Part shown: positions 57,981 to 64,000 of the stretch, one piece after another
Position numbering within the stretch: position 1 is the stretch's first letter
Layout of the letters: each line of letters begins with the position of its first letter
Source: Bradyrhizobium nivariense
GTDB taxonomy: Bacteria; Pseudomonadota; Alphaproteobacteria; Rhizobiales; Xanthobacteraceae
Assembly: GCF_029846715.1 (NCBI RefSeq)
Contig: NZ_JARVWW010000019.1
Span: 1 to 64,000 of the forward strand
Length of the DNA stretch: 64,000 nt
Direction of reading: 5' to 3'
Made by a program: the position numbers and the translations under genes
The notes under the pieces: generated by a model
What the model was told of the DNA's origin: nothing
Database searches by the model: none
The model's input: only the letters and a program-made list of their open reading frames with translations

Positions 57981-58954
57981 GCGCGCCATTCGTTCTGGCA
58001 GTTCCCTCCAAGGGCCGCCTTCAGGAGAACACTGAGGCCTTTTTCGCCCGCGCAGGCCTCAAGCTGTCGAAGGCCGGTGGCGCGCGCGACTATCGCGGCA
58101 CGATCGCGGATCTCGACAATGTCGAGGTCGCCTATCTCTCGGCCAGCGAGATCGCCTCGCAATTGTCGCGCGGCGTGGCGCATCTCGGCGTCACAGGGGA
58201 AGATCTGGTGCGCGAGAACATCGCGGACGCCGACAAGCGCGTCGCGCTGATCGAGGGGCTTGGCTTCGGCTACGCCGACGTCGTCGTCGCGGTGCCGCAG
58301 GCGTGGATCGATGTCCGCACCATGGCCGACCTCGACGACGTCACCACCGGCTTCCGCGAGCAGCATCACATGCGGATGCGGGTCGCGACCAAGTTCATCA
58401 ACCTCACCCGTACCTTTTTCTCGAGCCACGGCATCACCGATTACCGCATCGTCGAAAGCACCGGCGCGACCGAAGGCGCGCCGGCAGCCGGCGCCGCCGA
58501 GCTGATCGTCGACATCACCACGACAGGCGCGACGCTCGCTGCCAATGGCCTCCGAGTGCTCGACGACGGCGTGATCCTGCGCAGCCAGGCCAATCTGGTC
58601 GCCTCAAGGGACGCCGACTGGTCGCCGCAGGCGCGAGAGACCGCGCGAATCATCCTCGATCACATCGCGGCGCGGGCGCGGGCCAACAAGTACCGCGAGG
58701 TCCGCACCCGCTTCGGGCAGTGCGACGCAGCCCTGCTCGGCGAAGCCCACGACCGCTTCGGCGTCGAAGCGCCGTTCGGCGGCCCGACCTCGTCGGGGAT
58801 GCTCACGCTGCACTGCCCGCCGGGCCAGCTCTATGCGCTCGCAAGCTTCCTCCGCGCGCATGGCGCCGAGACCGTCTCGGTGGTCTCGCTCGACTACGTG
58901 TTCGACCGGGAGAACCCGCTGTTTGCCAAGCTCGAGGCGTTCCTGCGGCAGTGA
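57977..58954 (+). CDS. hisG: ATP phosphoribosyltransferase catalytic subunit
   Basis: HisG is the first enzyme of histidine synthesis (ATP + PRPP). It shows 'LAVPSKGRLQENTEAFFARAGL', 'ELIVDITTTGATLAANGLRVLDDG' (PRPP loop) and 'MLTLHCPPGQLYALASFLRAHGAETVSV'. At 325 residues it is longer than the classical short form (about 210) but is the type paired with HisZ in Rhizobiales. The ATG overlaps the hisZ stop (ATGA). Confidence 0.93.
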   Translation: MSAPFVLAVPSKGRLQENTEAFFARAGLKLSKAGGARDYRGTIADLDNVEVAYLSASEIASQLSRGVAHLGVTGEDLVRENIADADKRVALIEGLGFGYADVVVAVPQAWIDVRTMADLDDVTTGFREQHHMRMRVATKFINLTRTFFSSHGITDYRIVESTGATEGAPAAGAAELIVDITTTGATLAANGLRVLDDGVILRSQANLVASRDADWSPQARETARIILDHIAARARANKYREVRTRFGQCDAALLGEAHDRFGVEAPFGGPTSSGMLTLHCPPGQLYALASFLRAHGAETVSVVSLDYVFDRENPLFAKLEAFLRQ

Positions 58955-59041
58955 GCCCCAGGTCCGTTCAGCGTAGCGACAGGAAACGGCAGCTACCATA
59001 TGCTGTTGAGATGACCTTGAACGCCTCTGGAACCTTGATCG

Positions 59042-60085
59042 ATGACGCTGGGCTCTGACGTTTCCGGCATGACGACCACCGCGGCGAGCGCTGCCGCGAA
59101 GGGACTGTCGATTGTCGTCCCCGTCTACAACGAGGCGGCGGGCCTCGCCGCCCTGCACCAGCGCATCTGCGACATCGCGAAGACCTTGCGGCAGCGCTAT
59201 CGCTTGGCTTGCGAGGTCGTCTATGTCGACGACGGCAGCGCGGACGCGACGCTGGCAATCGCCCGCTCACTGCCGGCCGACGCGGTCGACGTCCAGGTGG
59301 TGTCGCTGTCGCGCAATTTCGGCAAGGAGGCCGCGCTGATGGCCGGCCTCGACCATGCCCGGCTCGGCGCGGTGATGTTCATGGACGGCGACGGCCAGCA
59401 TCCGCCGGCGCTGGTCGAGCAGCTGGTGCGGCACTGGATCGAGGACGGCTACGACGTCGTCTATACCGCCAAGGCGCATCGCGACAACGAGCCCTTCCTG
59501 CGGCGGCTCGCCGGGCGCGGCTTCTACGCGCTGATCAATTGGGGCGCGCGCCAGAAGATCCCTGAAGACGCCGGCGACTTCCGGCTGCTGTCACCGCGCG
59601 CCGTCGCAGCACTCAGGCAGCTGCCGGAGCGCAACCGCTTCTTCAAAGGCCTCGCGAGTTGGATCGGCTTCCGCCAGATCCGCGTCGATTACGAGCCCGC
59701 GCCGCGCACCCATGGCGTGACAACCTTCAGCGCCGCACGTCTGCTTGGTCTTTCGATCGAAGGAGTGACCTCGTTCTCGGTGGCGCCGCTGCGCTTCGCC
59801 AGCCTGCTCGGCGTGATCCTCGCCGGCGGCGCCTTCCTGTTTGGCCTGTCGATCCTCTGGGAGGTCTGGACCACCGGCAAGCAGGTGCCAGGCTATCCCT
59901 CGCTCGTGATCGGCCTGATGACCATCGGCGGCGTGCAGCTCATCATGATCGGCATCGTCGGCGAATATATCGGCAAGATCCTCTCCGAGCTGAAGGCGCG
60001 CCCGATCTACTTCGTTGCCGAGCACAGCGAAAAGCATTTCGAGTCCGACAAGGCCGACGCCTCGAAGAGGACGGCGGCCGAATGA
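59042..60085 (+). CDS. GT2 glycosyltransferase (polyprenyl-phosphate sugar transferase type)
   Basis: This 347-residue protein has an N-terminal GT-A domain like DPM1/ArnC/GtrB: 'LSIVVPVYNEAAGLAALHQR', 'VVYVDDGSADATLAIA', 'VVSLSRNFGKEAALMAGLDHA', 'FMDGDGQHPPALVEQLV' and 'DAGDFRLLSPRAVAAL'. Two C-terminal membrane helices (about residues 235-300) follow. It probably moves a sugar onto undecaprenyl phosphate. Its stop overlaps the start of the deacetylase gene, implying joint action on a lipid-linked sugar. Confidence 0.88.
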   Translation: MTLGSDVSGMTTTAASAAAKGLSIVVPVYNEAAGLAALHQRICDIAKTLRQRYRLACEVVYVDDGSADATLAIARSLPADAVDVQVVSLSRNFGKEAALMAGLDHARLGAVMFMDGDGQHPPALVEQLVRHWIEDGYDVVYTAKAHRDNEPFLRRLAGRGFYALINWGARQKIPEDAGDFRLLSPRAVAALRQLPERNRFFKGLASWIGFRQIRVDYEPAPRTHGVTTFSAARLLGLSIEGVTSFSVAPLRFASLLGVILAGGAFLFGLSILWEVWTTGKQVPGYPSLVIGLMTIGGVQLIMIGIVGEYIGKILSELKARPIYFVAEHSEKHFESDKADASKRTAAE

Positions 60086-60927
60086 GCGCGGCCGCGCCGC
60101 CGCGGCGGATATGGCTCTGCGCCGACGATTACGGCATCAGCCCAGGCGTCAATCGCGCCATCCGCGACCTGATCGAACGCGGCCGTCTCAACGCCACTTC
60201 CGTGATGATGGTGGGACCTGCCATCGAGCGCAGCGAGGTCGAGGAGCTTCAGGCTTCAGTGAAGACAAGCCCGCGCTGCGCGATCGGACTGCACGTGACG
60301 CTGTCGGCGCCATTCCGGCCGCTGACCATGCATTTCCGTCCGCTCGACGGCGACATGTTTCTCCCGTTTCCGAAACTGCTGCGCGCAGGCCTTGCGCGAA
60401 GGCTCGACCGCGAATTCTTTCGCAACGAGGTGAAGGCGCAGCTGGCAGCCTTCGCGAAAGCGTTCGGGCGCGCGCCTGACTTCGTCGACGGCCATCAGCA
60501 TGTGCAGCTCTATCCGCAGGTGCGCGACGGCTTTGTCGACGCGGTCAGTGAAATCGCGCCAAAAGCCTGGGTGCGCCAGGGCGGCCGCGACCTGCCGCTT
60601 ATGCAGCGGCTGGCCTCACCGAAAGCCATGGTGCTCGACATCCTCAGCGCGCAATTCCGCCGCCGCGCCGGCAGCGCGGGCCTCAGCTTCAATCCCGGCT
60701 TCGCCGGCGCCTACGACTTCACCCGGGCGGCCGATTTCGGCGAGCTGATGCGACAGTTCCTGGAGGGCCTCCCCGATGGCGGCCTCGTGATGTGCCATCC
60801 CGGTTTCGTCGACGACATCCTTACCGGCCTCGACCCAATGACGGATGTCCGCGAACGCGAGCACGCGTATCTCGCCGGCGACGACTTCGCGCGTCTGCTG
60901 ACGGACAGCGGCGTCACGCTGGGGTGA
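60082..60927 (+). CDS. ChbG/HpnK family deacetylase
   Basis: This 281-residue YdjC-type carbohydrate deacetylase has the metal/catalytic site 'LCADDYGISPGVNRAIRDL' (DD near the N-terminus), 'IGLHVTLS', 'FVDGHQHVQLYPQV' and 'GLVMCHPGFVDD', which carry the expected Asp and His ligands. Coupling with a GT2 enzyme recalls HpnK/ArnD-type steps in hopanoid or lipid A decoration. The exact substrate is open. Confidence 0.87.
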   Translation: MSAAAPPRRIWLCADDYGISPGVNRAIRDLIERGRLNATSVMMVGPAIERSEVEELQASVKTSPRCAIGLHVTLSAPFRPLTMHFRPLDGDMFLPFPKLLRAGLARRLDREFFRNEVKAQLAAFAKAFGRAPDFVDGHQHVQLYPQVRDGFVDAVSEIAPKAWVRQGGRDLPLMQRLASPKAMVLDILSAQFRRRAGSAGLSFNPGFAGAYDFTRAADFGELMRQFLEGLPDGGLVMCHPGFVDDILTGLDPMTDVREREHAYLAGDDFARLLTDSGVTLG

Positions 60928-61033
60928 AACCGGCGAAAGCGGGTCTTGTGAGAAAGCCGACCTTGCGAGGCAGCTTGTCGCATACCGAAATTTAATCCTG
61001 CCGGCACTGTTGGGGCCACAATGGAACCCTACA

Positions 61034-61064
61034 TCTCCCTCGCGCTTGTTTTGCGCGAGGGAGA
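61034..61064 (+). promoter_or_regulatory. Perfect hairpin enclosing the ribosome binding site
   Basis: A 12-bp perfect stem, TCTCCCTCGCGC (61034-61045) with GCGCGAGGGAGA (61053-61064), closes a 7-nt loop (TTGTTTT). The 3' arm contains the Shine-Dalgarno GAGGGAGA, which ends 6 nt ahead of ATG 61071. In RNA this stem would hide the ribosome binding site of the DUF2076 gene. No U-run follows, so it is not a terminator. Confidence 0.65.
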
Positions 61065-61070
61065 CTGACC

Positions 61071-61895
61071 ATGACGCCGCAGGAACGCCAACTCGTCGAC
61101 GAGCTTTTCGACCGGCTTTCGAAACTGGAAAATGCACCCCGCGATCCCGACGCGATCGCCGCGATCTCCGACGGCCTGCGCAAGGCGCCCGGCGCGATCT
61201 ATGCGCTGGTGCAGACCGTGCTGTTGCAGGACGAGGCGCTGAAACGCGCCCACGCCCGCATCCAGGAACTGGAGGCGGGGCAGGCGCCCGAGCAGGCGCA
61301 GTCCGGCGGCTTCCTGGATACCATGCGCGACACGCTGTTCGGCGGCGGTCCGTCGCGCGGCTCGGTTCCGAACGTGCCGCCGCGCGACTCGCGGCCGGTT
61401 TGGAACAGCGGCCAGGCGATGCAGCAGACCCAGCCCGGTTACGGCCAGCCGCCTTACGGTCAAGGCCAAGGTCCAGGTCAAGGTCCAGGTCAGGGCTATG
61501 GTGCCCCGCCCGTCGGCGGTGGCGGCGGCTCGTTCCTCGGCACGGCGGCGGCAGCCGCAGCCGGCGTCGTCGGCGGCTCACTGCTGCTCTCCAGCATTCG
61601 CGGCATGATGGGCGGATCGCACCAGCAGGCCTTCGGCGACACCAACGCCCTGGGCGACCGCAGCCTCTGGAGCGGTAGCGACCAGTCCGGCGGATCGCTC
61701 GCGCGCGATGCCGGTGTCGACGACATCGGCTCCAAAGGCGACCACGGCGACGCTTCCCGCCAGGGCTTCGCCGACCAGGCGTCAAACGACGACCGGAATT
61801 ACAACGATCAGAACGACAATGACGACGACAACGTGGACGTCGCCGACGATAGCGACTTCGGCGGCGGCGACGATGGCGGCAGCGACTACGCCTGA
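61071..61895 (+). CDS. DUF2076 domain-containing protein
   Basis: This is a 274-residue protein. The N-terminus ('TPQERQLVDELFDRLSKLENAPRDPDA...GLRKAPGAIYALVQTVLLQDEALKRA') is the DUF2076 core. A Gln/Gly/Pro low-complexity stretch follows, coded by short DNA repeats (61459-61495), then a Gly/Ala segment that may enter a membrane ('FLGTAAAAAAGVVGGSLLLS') and a very acidic Asp/Asn tail. The family is periplasmic or ligand-binding by annotation only. Its ribosome binding site lies in a perfect hairpin. Confidence 0.85.
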   Translation: MTPQERQLVDELFDRLSKLENAPRDPDAIAAISDGLRKAPGAIYALVQTVLLQDEALKRAHARIQELEAGQAPEQAQSGGFLDTMRDTLFGGGPSRGSVPNVPPRDSRPVWNSGQAMQQTQPGYGQPPYGQGQGPGQGPGQGYGAPPVGGGGGSFLGTAAAAAAGVVGGSLLLSSIRGMMGGSHQQAFGDTNALGDRSLWSGSDQSGGSLARDAGVDDIGSKGDHGDASRQGFADQASNDDRNYNDQNDNDDDNVDVADDSDFGGGDDGGSDYA

Positions 61896-61924
61896 TGCTT
61901 CTTAATCCTTGCGCCAAACGAAAG

Positions 61925-61950
61925 CGGCCGCCGATGAGGCGGCCGTTTTA
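61925..61950. terminator. Terminator between converging genes
   Basis: The stem CGGCCGCC (61925-61932) pairs with GGCGGCCG (61938-61945) around GATGA and is followed by TTTTA. It lies between the DUF2076 gene and the minus-strand L,D-transpeptidase gene. Confidence 0.75.
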
Positions 61951-61968
61951 GTTTCGAGCGCGATGCGC

Positions 61969-62769
61969 CTACATCACCACGACCCTGGTGCCGACATTGA
62001 CGCGGCCGTAGAGGTCGATGACGTCCTCATTGCGCATGCGAATGCAGCCGGAGGAGACGTTGGTGCCGATGGTCCAGGGCTCGTTGGAGCCATGGATGCG
62101 GTAGAGCGTCGAGCCCAGATACATCGCGCGCGCGCCAAGCGGGTTTTCCGGGCCGCCCTCCATGTGCCGTGGCAGATCGGGGCGGCGCGCGATCATTTCC
62201 GCCGGCGGCGTCCAAGCCGGCCATTCGCGCTTGGCCGTGATCGACTTCACTCCAGACCAGGTGAAGCCGGGACGTCCGACGCCAATGCCGTAGCGCATCG
62301 CCTTGCCGTTGCCCTCGACGAGATAGAGGAACTTGTTCGGCGTATCGACCACCAGGGTGCCGACGCTTTCCGTGCCGCTATAGTCAACAAGTTGCTTCTC
62401 GAATCTCGGATCGAACTGACGCTGCCGCGGGTCGACCGCTTCCGGCTGCACGCCGGCTCCCTGCGGCTGAGGCTCGCCCATCGGCGGCAGACGGCGCTGG
62501 TCGTAATAACCCGGCTGCTGCTGATACATCGGCTGCTGCGGAGCGTAGGCCGGACCGCGGCCGGGCCCGTCGCCGAACATGAACTCGATGAAGCCGCCGC
62601 CCATGTTCGCATTGGAGGCGACGCGCACCGGTGCCGGCGGCACCTGCGGCTGGTAGAGCACCGCAGGCGGATCGTTCGGCACGGTGTTGTCGAAGGCGCT
62701 AGCGCTGGTCGCGCCGGCTACGAAGGTGCAAGCGCTGCCAAGCAGCGCGACAGACATTTTTTTGAACAT
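61969..62769 (-). CDS. L,D-transpeptidase (YkuD family)
   Basis: This 266-residue periplasmic enzyme forms 3-3 peptidoglycan cross-links or anchors proteins to peptidoglycan. It has a signal peptide of about 25 residues (ends ASA-FD), a Pro/Gln/Tyr-rich linker to about residue 125, and a YkuD domain with 'LVVDTPNKFLYLVEGNGKAMRYGIGVG' and the catalytic 'IHGSNEPWTIGTNVSSGCIRM' block (His and Cys nucleophile). Such enzymes are numerous in Rhizobiales. Confidence 0.92.
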   Translation of the reverse strand: MFKKMSVALLGSACTFVAGATSASAFDNTVPNDPPAVLYQPQVPPAPVRVASNANMGGGFIEFMFGDGPGRGPAYAPQQPMYQQQPGYYDQRRLPPMGEPQPQGAGVQPEAVDPRQRQFDPRFEKQLVDYSGTESVGTLVVDTPNKFLYLVEGNGKAMRYGIGVGRPGFTWSGVKSITAKREWPAWTPPAEMIARRPDLPRHMEGGPENPLGARAMYLGSTLYRIHGSNEPWTIGTNVSSGCIRMRNEDVIDLYGRVNVGTRVVVM

Positions 62770-63081
62770 CGACGTACTCTGTACTGTTTCGTCTAGTTAC
62801 ATTCGCCGTCGAACGCGTCTGGCTGATCCACGCTCGCGACGTGGTCAATAAAGAGCAAAAGCCGTTTTGTTTGGTAAACGGCCACGGCGTTTCGATTCAC
62901 CACGTCGTCATTGGCCGTGCAATTTGGCGATCAGCGTTTATTTTCGATGAACGCCGCGCACCCATGGTTAATCGCCCGTTTGCACGCCGTCGCGCGCGGC
63001 CGCACGACAGTTCCGGCTGTGAACTTCGTGTTAAATCGCTTCTGCCTACAAAGACGCGTGAGTGAGGTGGGGGGAGTATCT
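62770..63081. other. Divergent intergenic region
   Basis: A 312-nt spacer between the L,D-transpeptidase and cheZ. It is AT-richer near 62840-62960, as expected for two divergent promoters, and ends with a GGGGGGAG ribosome binding site for cheZ. No gene or repeat is supported. Confidence 0.4.
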
Positions 63082-63861
63082 ATGGCTATTCACCGCAAAC
63101 GTTTTCGTGTCGAAGAGGCTATTGTCGGCGAGATGCCCAGCCCCGAAATGATTGAGGAGGCTGCGCCGATGCATAGCGAGATCATGGCCGAGTTGCGTGC
63201 GATCCGCGCACAGATGGCGAAGGGCACTGTGCCCTTGTCCGGCAGCGCTGCCATGGCGGCGATCGACGCGTCCACCGCCCACGAGCTCTCCGAAGCTCGT
63301 ACCATGCTCGATACTTACCGGGCGCAGATCGAGCAGTGCGAGAAGCTGAAGGTCGAGCTCGACCTCATCCACGACGCCATCGACCGTACCAAGCGCGAGA
63401 TCGCGACGCTGCACGGCAAGAGCTTCGACGGCGGCGAAATGGCCAAGGTCAATGGCGAGCTCGGCGCGGTCGTCGGCGGCACCGAACAGGCGACCCAGCA
63501 GATCCTCGAAGCCGCCGAGTCGATCGATCAGGCGGCCAGCGCGATGTCCAAGGTGCAATCGGCCGATCAGCAGAAGCTGCTCGCCGACGACATCCAGGAA
63601 CGCGTCATCTCGATCTTCGAAGCCTGCAACTTCCAGGACCTGACCGGCCAGCGCATCAGCAAGGTCATGACCACGATGAAGTTCATCGAGCAGCACATCA
63701 ACTCCATGATGGAGATCTGGGGCGGGGTCGACGCGATCAAGTCCCATGTGCCCGCGCCGGCCGACACCCGCAGCGAGGACGAAAAACTCCTCAACGGCCC
63801 GAAGCTCGCCGGCGACGTCGGCCACGCCTCGCAGGACGACATCGACGCGCTGTTCGACTGA
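63082..63861 (+). CDS. cheZ: CheZ-type protein phosphatase
   Basis: This 259-residue protein dephosphorylates CheY-P. The long helical hairpin carries the catalytic block 'CNFQDLTGQRISKVMTTM', in which the Gln of DLTGQ is the catalytic residue. The extreme C-terminus 'ASQDDIDALFD' is the CheY-binding peptide. The start at 63082 has GGGGGGAG 6-12 nt upstream. A cheY-like gene lies about 49 kb away in this window (13916-14311). Confidence 0.9.
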   Translation: MAIHRKRFRVEEAIVGEMPSPEMIEEAAPMHSEIMAELRAIRAQMAKGTVPLSGSAAMAAIDASTAHELSEARTMLDTYRAQIEQCEKLKVELDLIHDAIDRTKREIATLHGKSFDGGEMAKVNGELGAVVGGTEQATQQILEAAESIDQAASAMSKVQSADQQKLLADDIQERVISIFEACNFQDLTGQRISKVMTTMKFIEQHINSMMEIWGGVDAIKSHVPAPADTRSEDEKLLNGPKLAGDVGHASQDDIDALFD

Positions 63862-63886
63862 GCGGACGCGACACTCTGAAAAACAA

Positions 63887-63913
63887 AACGCCGGCGCAAG
63901 CCGGCGTTTTTTT
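63887..63913 (+). terminator. Rho-independent terminator of cheZ
   Basis: A perfect 9-bp stem AACGCCGGC (63887-63895) pairs with GCCGGCGTT (63900-63908) around GCAA and runs into seven Ts. It lies 25 nt after the cheZ stop. Confidence 0.9.
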
Positions 63914-63937
63914 GTTTGGGCCCCTTCCGCCACTGTC

Positions 63938-63978
63938 ATCGTCCGCCTTGTGCGCAAATGCGCACCGGGGCGGACGAT
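63938..63978. repeat. Palindromic repeat at the window end
   Basis: The arms ATCGTCCGCC (63938-63947) and GGCGGACGAT (63969-63978) enclose TGCGCAAATGCGCA, itself a near palindrome. It resembles the inner part of the element at 2543-2703. It may continue beyond the window. Confidence 0.6.
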
Positions 63979-64000
63979 CCAGTAAACGCGGGCATCTCGG

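Overview
This window is chromosomal DNA of high GC from an alphaproteobacterium, most likely Bradyrhizobium or a close relative in the Nitrobacteraceae. The evidence is the gene content and order (uvrC-pgsA-moaD-moaE, the lpxK-waaA-DUF374-DUF4170 lipid A cluster, hisZ-hisG, CheZ, DUF2093/DUF4170/DUF6101 proteins), a dehalogenase that matches the Rhodopseudomonas palustris enzyme RPA1163 residue for residue at its active site, and many short palindromic intergenic repeats of the kind common in this group. No rRNA, tRNA, CRISPR array, integrase or intact insertion sequence was seen.

Layout. 0.1-4.8 kb: small secreted proteins, an RNase T2, rlmJ, a cold-shock gene with a long leader and an outer-membrane beta-barrel. 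5.0-9.5 kb: uvrC, pgsA, moaD, moaE and prmB in tight order. 9.6-14.3 kb: two membrane proteins, a degenerate EAL protein, a HAD hydrolase and a CheY-like regulator on the minus strand. 14.5-23.6 kb: ribF, ileS (behind a possible isoleucine leader peptide), lspA, a secreted protein, a pair of M16 peptidases and arfB. 24.2-27.2 kb: a redox cluster of cytochrome c, VOC protein, Tat-exported small subunit and GMC flavoprotein. 27.3-35.2 kb: an RHH protein, mutL, rsmD, a pseudouridine synthase with a very long charged N-terminus, tadA, a fluoroacetate-dehalogenase-like hydrolase and purD.

35.3-39.65 kb is an accessory island of visibly lower GC. It holds a NYN-domain protein, a coiled-coil/zinc-ribbon protein, gene debris that includes the C-terminal end of a helix-hairpin-helix kinase-type protein, four copies of a 67-72 bp palindromic repeat, and a DUF262/ParB-like protein fused to an HNH nuclease. 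This is the best candidate for an undescribed (probably defence-related) locus, although part of it is decayed.

39.7-47.8 kb: a winged-helix regulator coupled to a membrane protein, hydrolases, xseA, several repeat-rich spacers and very small genes. 47.8-55.7 kb: a minus-strand run from pmbA through a CysQ-like phosphatase, DUF4170, DUF374 acyltransferase, waaA and lpxK (lipid A/Kdo assembly), then DUF6101, ubiA and a secreted protein. 55.9-64 kb: rsmE, hisZ-hisG, a glycosyltransferase-deacetylase pair, a DUF2076 gene whose ribosome binding site lies in a perfect hairpin, an L,D-transpeptidase and cheZ.

Starts were chosen from ribosome binding sites, overlaps with the upstream gene and signal peptides. 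Function names come from motif recognition by eye, without database searches.
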